Source: Bacillus sp. REN16
GTDB lineage: Bacteria; Bacillota; Bacilli; Bacillales; Bacillaceae_L
Assembly (NCBI RefSeq): GCF_020731355.1
Contig: NZ_JAJFZK010000005.1
Span: 186,001-250,000, forward strand
Length of the DNA stretch: 64,000 bases
Direction: 5' to 3'
Position numbers and translations under genes: made by a program. Positions 59,138-64,000 of the stretch are shown piece after piece. The notes below the pieces were generated by a model, which ran no database searches, was not told where the DNA came from, and worked only from the letters and a program-made list of their open reading frames with translations. Every line of letters starts with the position of its first letter. The first letter of the stretch is position 1.

Positions 59138-62100
59138 TTGATATTAACTCTATTTGATCGGGAAAAGGCTTTTACATTTGTGCTGCCTGAACGCGTGACT
59201 GGAAGGTATATTTTAACGTCTGAGGATGCGAATGGCAAAGCTGCAGACATGATGGCGATTGAGGCGGAGGACGGGAAATGGTTTTTAAAATCCAACAAAT
59301 CGGCGTTTCTCACGAACGATAAGCAGGAAACGCTTGTCAAACAAGAAATTGAGCCATTTAAAACATATACGATTTCCCGCAATCATGACGCATCGGCACT
59401 TTTGTATGTGGAGCCACCGACAAGTGATCGAAATGAGTATACAAAGCATGAGGTAACGGGAAACAGTATTCGGGTTGGCCGTGGCAATGACTGCCATATT
59501 CGGTTTTCAAATAAGCTCGTTTCCAGCTCCCACTGTGTGATTCAGTATGATGCACAGGGGCACGCAATTATCCGGGACAACAACAGCTCGAACGGTACAT
59601 ATGTCAACGGTGAACGCGTGAAGGAAAAAGTTCTCTCAACCGGTGATGTTATTTACATCATGGGGTTAAAAATTATCTACAATGGCAAATTACTTTCACT
59701 AAATAACCCACATCAATTGGTATTTTTAGACCGCAATGCCTTTCGTCCGTTTGAGGTGCAAAAGCCGATTATTGAAGAAGAGGAGCCGCTTGACGATTTC
59801 GAAACCGAAGAAATAAATGATGACCTCTATTATCGCTCGCCACGTTTTAAGCGGGATATAAAAAGAACCGAAATTAGAATTGATCCGCCGCCACAACAGC
59901 GGGACCTTGATGAAACGCCATTGATGTTTATGCTTGGGCCTTCCATCACAATGGGGATGGGGTCGCTCTTTATGGGGTTGTTCACGCTAAACAATGTAAT
60001 GGCGCGGGGCGGGGATTTCACACAAGCAATGCCGACATTGATTATGTCTTTCAGTATGTTAATCGGAACCGTATTATGGCCAATTTTAACAAAGCGCCAC
60101 GAGAAAAAGCAGCGTATTAAGCACGAAAAAAAGCGTCAGGAAAAATACTCAAAATACATTGAAGAAATGGCCCAAAAGATTGAAGAAGAGTGTGTAAGAC
60201 AAAGTGAGATTCTTCATGAAAACCATGTCGCCCTGCAAAACTTAACTTCAAGGATTACGATGCGAAAACGAAATCTTTGGGAGCGCGGGATTGGCCAAGA
60301 TGATTTCCTTAAGGTTCGCCTTGGGATTGGCGATCTCCCGTTAAACGCAGAACTGAAATACCCTGAGAAAAAATTTACCCTGGAGGACGACAATCTCCAG
60401 GATGAGCTTTATAAAATGGTGGAGGCGCCGCACATTTTAAAACAAGTGCCGGTAACCTTAAGCTTTGTTGAGGAATATGTCAGCGGTGTGATCGGAAGAC
60501 GCAGTCGCGTGCAGGATTTTGTGAAGGGACTTATTTTTCAATTAACTGCCTTACATAGTTATGACGAGCTGAAGCTTGTGTTCCTTTACGATAAGAATGA
60601 GGAAGAATACTGGAAGTTTACGAAATGGCTCCCGCATGTGTGGGATGAGGCGATGCAGATTCGCTTTATCGCAACAGATGCGACCGAGGTGAAGGAGCTG
60701 TCCGCTTATTTTGAAAAAGAAATCACGAGTCGTGCAGCGATGGATGAGGAGCAGCTAAAGGACCTTGACCAGCACTATTTGATTTTTTCAATGAGTAAGT
60801 CACTTGCGTCAAGGGCTGAGATGTTCAACCTCCTTTTAGAAGAGAAAAAGAACATCGGAATAAGCCTTGTCACCCTGTACGATGAGCTTAAAAATTTACC
60901 GAAAGAATGTACGATGGTGGTTGAGCTTGCGGACGACATGTCCAAGATTTTCGACAAGGATGACATTTCTGGTTCCTTCACAGCATTCGATGCAGAGTTT
61001 TATGAGCGTGATGACGCTGAGGAGGTTGCAGTTCGCTTAGCTAATATCCAGCTTGCATCCTCGGTTGAGGCATACACGCTTCCAGAAATGATTACCTTCC
61101 TTGAAATGTTTGGGGTCAGTAAAATCGAGCACTTGAACGCACTGACTCGCTGGAAGGAAAATAACCCAGTGCTGTCGATTGAAACACCGATTGGGGTCGA
61201 CACGATGGGTGAGCTGTTCAAGCTAGATCTTCATGAAAAATACCACGGTCCACACGGGCTAATTGCGGGTATGACAGGGTCTGGTAAGTCTGAGTTCATC
61301 ATGACATTCATTTTGTCACTTGCGGTGAACTATCATCCGGACGAGGTTGCGTTTATTTTAATCGACTACAAGGGTGGGGGAATGGCGAATGCCTTTTTAA
61401 ACCTGCCGCATCTGGCTGGAACGATTACAAACCTTGACGGGGCAGCCGTGAAGCGCTCCTTGATTTCGATTCAAAGTGAGCTGAAGCGACGTCAGTCAAT
61501 TTTCAGTGAGACGAGTCGACGGATGAATGTAAGTAATATTGATATTTATAAATACCAAAAGCTGTATCGCGAAGGGCAAGTAACGGAGCCATTACAGCAT
61601 TTGTTTATGATTTCAGATGAGTTCGCCGAGCTTAAAACCCAGCAGCCAGAGTTCATGGAGCAGCTGGTGAGTGCGGCACGTATCGGACGAAGCTTAGGTG
61701 TCCACTTGATTTTAGCCACACAAAAGCCGTCTGGTGTCGTCGACGATCAAATTTGGAGTAACTCGAAATTTAGAATCAGTCTGAAGGTACAGGAAAAAGC
61801 GGACAGTATGGAGGTCATCAAACGACCAGATGCTGCTGAGCTGTCAACGACGGGCCGTTTTTACTTACAGGTTGGGTATAACGAATTGTTCGAGCTTGGT
61901 CAATCAGCATGGGGCGGGGCGCCGTATTACCCATCTGAAAAAGTGGAAAAACACGTGGATGAAAGCATTAGCGTCATTGACCACCTGGGTCGCGTAATCA
62001 AGAGTGCGAAGATTGATCGCAGAACAATGGTTCAACATCCTCCGAAACAGCTTGATGAAGTAACAAAGTACTTAGAAAATCTAGCAAAACAGGAAAATAT

Positions 62101-63748
62101 CACAGTCAAGCAGTTATGGCTTGACCCGATACCTGCAAAAATCTATTTAGATCATTTAGCTGTTAAATATCGTGAAGTAACAACGAATCGCTTTGAATTG
62201 AACCCGGTGATTGGGGAATATGATGATCCGGCGAACCAACGCCAGAATGTAATGAGACTACCAATAACAAAGGATGGCAATACTATCATTTACGGAGTTG
62301 CGGGTAGCGGGAAGACGACGTTTGTTGCGTCAATCATGTACTCGCTCATGGAATCTCATACGCCAGATGAACTGAATGCGTACTTGCTAGATTTTAGCTC
62401 GGAAACATTAAGCTGGTTCCGTGAAGCGCCACATGTTGGGGATGTTCTATTATCCCATGACAGTGAGAAGATTGATAATCTCTTTAAAATGTTAGGCAGC
62501 GAGATTGAGAGACGTAAAAAGCAGTTGTCCAATTATGGCGGCGACTTGCAGACGTACAACCGTCTGTCAGAGGACGGTCTGCCATCGATTGTGATTGTGA
62601 TCCACAACTATGCCGCGTTTTCTGAAATGTACGAGTCGCATGAGGAGTCGATTTCCTTCCTCACTCGTGAGGGGACGAAGTACGGGATTTATTTTATCGT
62701 GACAGCTGCCCATACCGGTGCAATTCGCTACCGCTTGATGCAAAACTTCAAGCAGCTGTATGTATTGCAGCTTAACGACACGACGGAGTATTCAGCAGTA
62801 CTTGGAAATGTTGATGGCGTCTTCCCATCGAAGCATAAAGGCCGAGGTATTTTCAAGGCTGACGGCGTCTATGAATTCCAAGTTGCCCTGATTACGGAGG
62901 GTGTAGAGGACATGTACCAATACATCACCGATTACTGTCGTCGTTTGCGCGACAATTGGGGCAAGAGTGCTGCGAAGCGAATTCCAGTCTTGCCGGAAAA
63001 AGTCGATATCGAGTATCTGCATGATGAAATTCATTACAACAAGTCTAATAAACTTCCAGTTGGTGTGGAAAAAGATTCGCTGGCTGTGACATATTTTGAT
63101 TTCGGTCAATCATGTGTGAATCTTGTCTTGGCAAGCAGCAGCGAAACCACATCAAGCGTGATGCAAGGGATTTCCGAAATCATTCATACGAATGAGAAAA
63201 ATGAAGTCATCGTGTTTGACCCGAATGAGGATCTGATTGAACTTGGCGGCAAGCATGTGTCGAGTGCAGCAGAAATCGAGGAAACCGTCGTTTACCTCTT
63301 TAACACATTGGTGTTCCGCAACAACACAACGAAAGATGCGGTTGAAGAAGGTGCAACACCACCAGTGTTCGAACCGATTTTCTGCATGATTCATTCATTC
63401 AGCGACATGATGATGCTTTTATCAGAGGACGGTCAGGATAAGCTGAAGGTCTTTCTCGAGCGGATTGACGGACTCAATGTATATATGGTCATCTCAGACC
63501 GTGCTGATGCGTTGAATTCAGTTGCATTTGAGCCTTGGTTTAAAAAACAGGCTTCGTTAAGCGACGGAATCTGGGTTGGAAACGGCATTACCGATCAGTA
63601 TTTAATGAAGGTTTCAAAAGTCACAAACAGCATGTATCAAGAAATCCCAGAGGACTTCGGATATGTGCTGACAAAAGGAAAACCAAAGTTAGTCAAACTT
63701 TTAACGGGTTCGAAGTCACGCGTTGAGGAGGCGGTCTATCATGGATAA
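59138..63748 (+). CDS. essC: EssC/YukBA, type VII secretion FtsK/SpoIIIE ATPase
   Basis: 1536 aa with TTG start 59138 (AAGGGAG 7 nt upstream). Layout: N-terminal FHA-type domains (about 1-200), with 'SIRVGRGNDCHIRFSN' and 'DNNSSNGTYVNGERV' in the second; two membrane helices (about 261-283 and 298-318); then three FtsK/SpoIIIE-like ATPase units. Unit 1 has Walker A 'GMTGSGKSEF' (about 709-718) and Walker B 'MISDEFAEL'. Unit 2 has 'GVAGSGKTTF' (about 1053) but its Walker B region 'IVIVIHNYAAF' lacks the acidic pair. Unit 3 has no clear Walker A. This is the standard EssC arrangement. EssC is the motor that selects and moves Esx-type substrates through the Yuk/Ess channel. The next gene overlaps its end. 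Confidence 0.95.
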   Translation: MILTLFDREKAFTFVLPERVTGRYILTSEDANGKAADMMAIEAEDGKWFLKSNKSAFLTNDKQETLVKQEIEPFKTYTISRNHDASALLYVEPPTSDRNEYTKHEVTGNSIRVGRGNDCHIRFSNKLVSSSHCVIQYDAQGHAIIRDNNSSNGTYVNGERVKEKVLSTGDVIYIMGLKIIYNGKLLSLNNPHQLVFLDRNAFRPFEVQKPIIEEEEPLDDFETEEINDDLYYRSPRFKRDIKRTEIRIDPPPQQRDLDETPLMFMLGPSITMGMGSLFMGLFTLNNVMARGGDFTQAMPTLIMSFSMLIGTVLWPILTKRHEKKQRIKHEKKRQEKYSKYIEEMAQKIEEECVRQSEILHENHVALQNLTSRITMRKRNLWERGIGQDDFLKVRLGIGDLPLNAELKYPEKKFTLEDDNLQDELYKMVEAPHILKQVPVTLSFVEEYVSGVIGRRSRVQDFVKGLIFQLTALHSYDELKLVFLYDKNEEEYWKFTKWLPHVWDEAMQIRFIATDATEVKELSAYFEKEITSRAAMDEEQLKDLDQHYLIFSMSKSLASRAEMFNLLLEEKKNIGISLVTLYDELKNLPKECTMVVELADDMSKIFDKDDISGSFTAFDAEFYERDDAEEVAVRLANIQLASSVEAYTLPEMITFLEMFGVSKIEHLNALTRWKENNPVLSIETPIGVDTMGELFKLDLHEKYHGPHGLIAGMTGSGKSEFIMTFILSLAVNYHPDEVAFILIDYKGGGMANAFLNLPHLAGTITNLDGAAVKRSLISIQSELKRRQSIFSETSRRMNVSNIDIYKYQKLYREGQVTEPLQHLFMISDEFAELKTQQPEFMEQLVSAARIGRSLGVHLILATQKPSGVVDDQIWSNSKFRISLKVQEKADSMEVIKRPDAAELSTTGRFYLQVGYNELFELGQSAWGGAPYYPSEKVEKHVDESISVIDHLGRVIKSAKIDRRTMVQHPPKQLDEVTKYLENLAKQENITVKQLWLDPIPAKIYLDHLAVKYREVTTNRFELNPVIGEYDDPANQRQNVMRLPITKDGNTIIYGVAGSGKTTFVASIMYSLMESHTPDELNAYLLDFSSETLSWFREAPHVGDVLLSHDSEKIDNLFKMLGSEIERRKKQLSNYGGDLQTYNRLSEDGLPSIVIVIHNYAAFSEMYESHEESISFLTREGTKYGIYFIVTAAHTGAIRYRLMQNFKQLYVLQLNDTTEYSAVLGNVDGVFPSKHKGRGIFKADGVYEFQVALITEGVEDMYQYITDYCRRLRDNWGKSAAKRIPVLPEKVDIEYLHDEIHYNKSNKLPVGVEKDSLAVTYFDFGQSCVNLVLASSSETTSSVMQGISEIIHTNEKNEVIVFDPNEDLIELGGKHVSSAAEIEETVVYLFNTLVFRNNTTKDAVEEGATPPVFEPIFCMIHSFSDMMMLLSEDGQDKLKVFLERIDGLNVYMVISDRADALNSVAFEPWFKKQASLSDGIWVGNGITDQYLMKVSKVTNSMYQEIPEDFGYVLTKGKPKLVKLLTGSKSRVEEAVYHG

Positions 63749-63992
63749 GGTGTTAGTCGAGGTTTTCATTCCAGCCTCAGGCGAATCCTATGACGTCTTC
63801 ATCCCGTCCCAGAGCAAGCTCTATGAAGTCACATTTTTACTCGCAAACACGATGACAGAGCTCTCGGGCGGCTACTTCGTCGCAACCGACACCACCGTCG
63901 TCTGCGACCGCGAAACCGGCACAATCTTTGACATCAACCAGACTGTGGAAGAATTGGGATTTTTAAACGGTAAGAAATTGATGCTGGTTTAG
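63741..63992 (+). CDS. esaB: EsaB/YukD, ubiquitin-like type VII secretion protein
   Basis: 83 aa from ATG 63741, which overlaps the essC stop by 8 nt with GAGGAGG upstream; an ATG at 63723 lies in essC before the RBS. The ubiquitin-like fold is indicated by 'VLVEVFIPASGESYDVFIP', 'QSKLYEVTFLLANTM' and the end 'NGKKLMLV'. YukD/EsaB is a small cytoplasmic component of the Yuk/Ess system, not conjugated to other proteins. Further cluster genes should follow the window end, since EssB, EssA and EsaA homologues are missing here. Confidence 0.88.
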   Translation: MDKVLVEVFIPASGESYDVFIPSQSKLYEVTFLLANTMTELSGGYFVATDTTVVCDRETGTIFDINQTVEELGFLNGKKLMLV

Positions 63993-64000
63993 GATTGCCA

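Overview
The window is chromosomal DNA of a motile, Gram-positive, endospore-former-type bacterium of the Bacillaceae. From about 1.9 to 34.9 kb the gene order follows the B. subtilis degS-degU-degV-comF-flagellin-hpf-secA-prfB segment almost gene for gene (yvyE, degS, degU, degV, comFA/FB/FC, yvyF, flgM, flgN, flgK, flgL, yviE, fliW, csrA, hag, flaG, fliD, fliS, fliT, hpf, secA, prfB). The DNA is AT-rich with strong Shine-Dalgarno sites and intrinsic terminators. The genus cannot be fixed from this sequence alone.

Layout. 0-2.6 kb: the 3' part of an SH3b/GH73 cell-wall hydrolase, an LCP-family wall-polymer ligase and a YvyE/IMPACT protein. 2.8-4.9 kb: DegS-DegU. 5.0-10.9 kb: an accessory insertion between degU and degV, made of an unrecognised two-gene cassette (a Cys-rich/glycine-zipper protein and a beta-helix protein) and a sigma-D-type MCP gene. 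The cassette is bracketed by two copies of the degU 3' end with its terminator. 11-15.7 kb: degV and comF, interrupted by a small membrane protein and a class D sortase. 15.7-27.7 kb: the late flagellar operon. 27.8-37.9 kb: an Rpn-type nuclease, hpf behind a sigma-H-like promoter, a membrane diguanylate cyclase, secA, prfB with its programmed frameshift, a second MCP and an aldo/keto reductase. 38-57.6 kb: a full galactan/galactose locus. 58.2 kb to the end: the start of a type VII secretion (Yuk/Ess) cluster that leaves the window.

The most striking part is the flagellin gene hag. It is split by three short group I introns without internal ORFs (21322-21602, 22440-22801, 22871-23242). Removing them gives a 385-aa flagellin with the canonical C-terminus. 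Intron 3 begins with 15 codons that encode a second, recoded but nearly identical flagellin C-terminus with its own stop, so either retention or removal of that intron gives a full-length flagellin. A free-standing LAGLIDADG endonuclease gene lies just downstream on the other strand, a possible mobility partner for the ORF-less introns. The hag leader keeps a CsrA hairpin, next to fliW and csrA.

The carbohydrate region forms one pathway. GanB, a GH53 endo-galactanase with an LPKTA wall anchor, cuts galactan outside the cell. A binding-protein ABC importer takes up the oligosaccharides. GH2 LacZ and GH42 GanA release galactose inside, and GalM, GalK, GalT and GalE feed it into glycolysis. Two LacI-family paralogues with the same recognition-helix sequence, TTTAGT-type operators and cre-like sites suggest galactan induction with catabolite repression. 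Several intergenic gaps hold short-period repeats with no gene, including a 22-23-unit array between galM and the second lacI-type gene.
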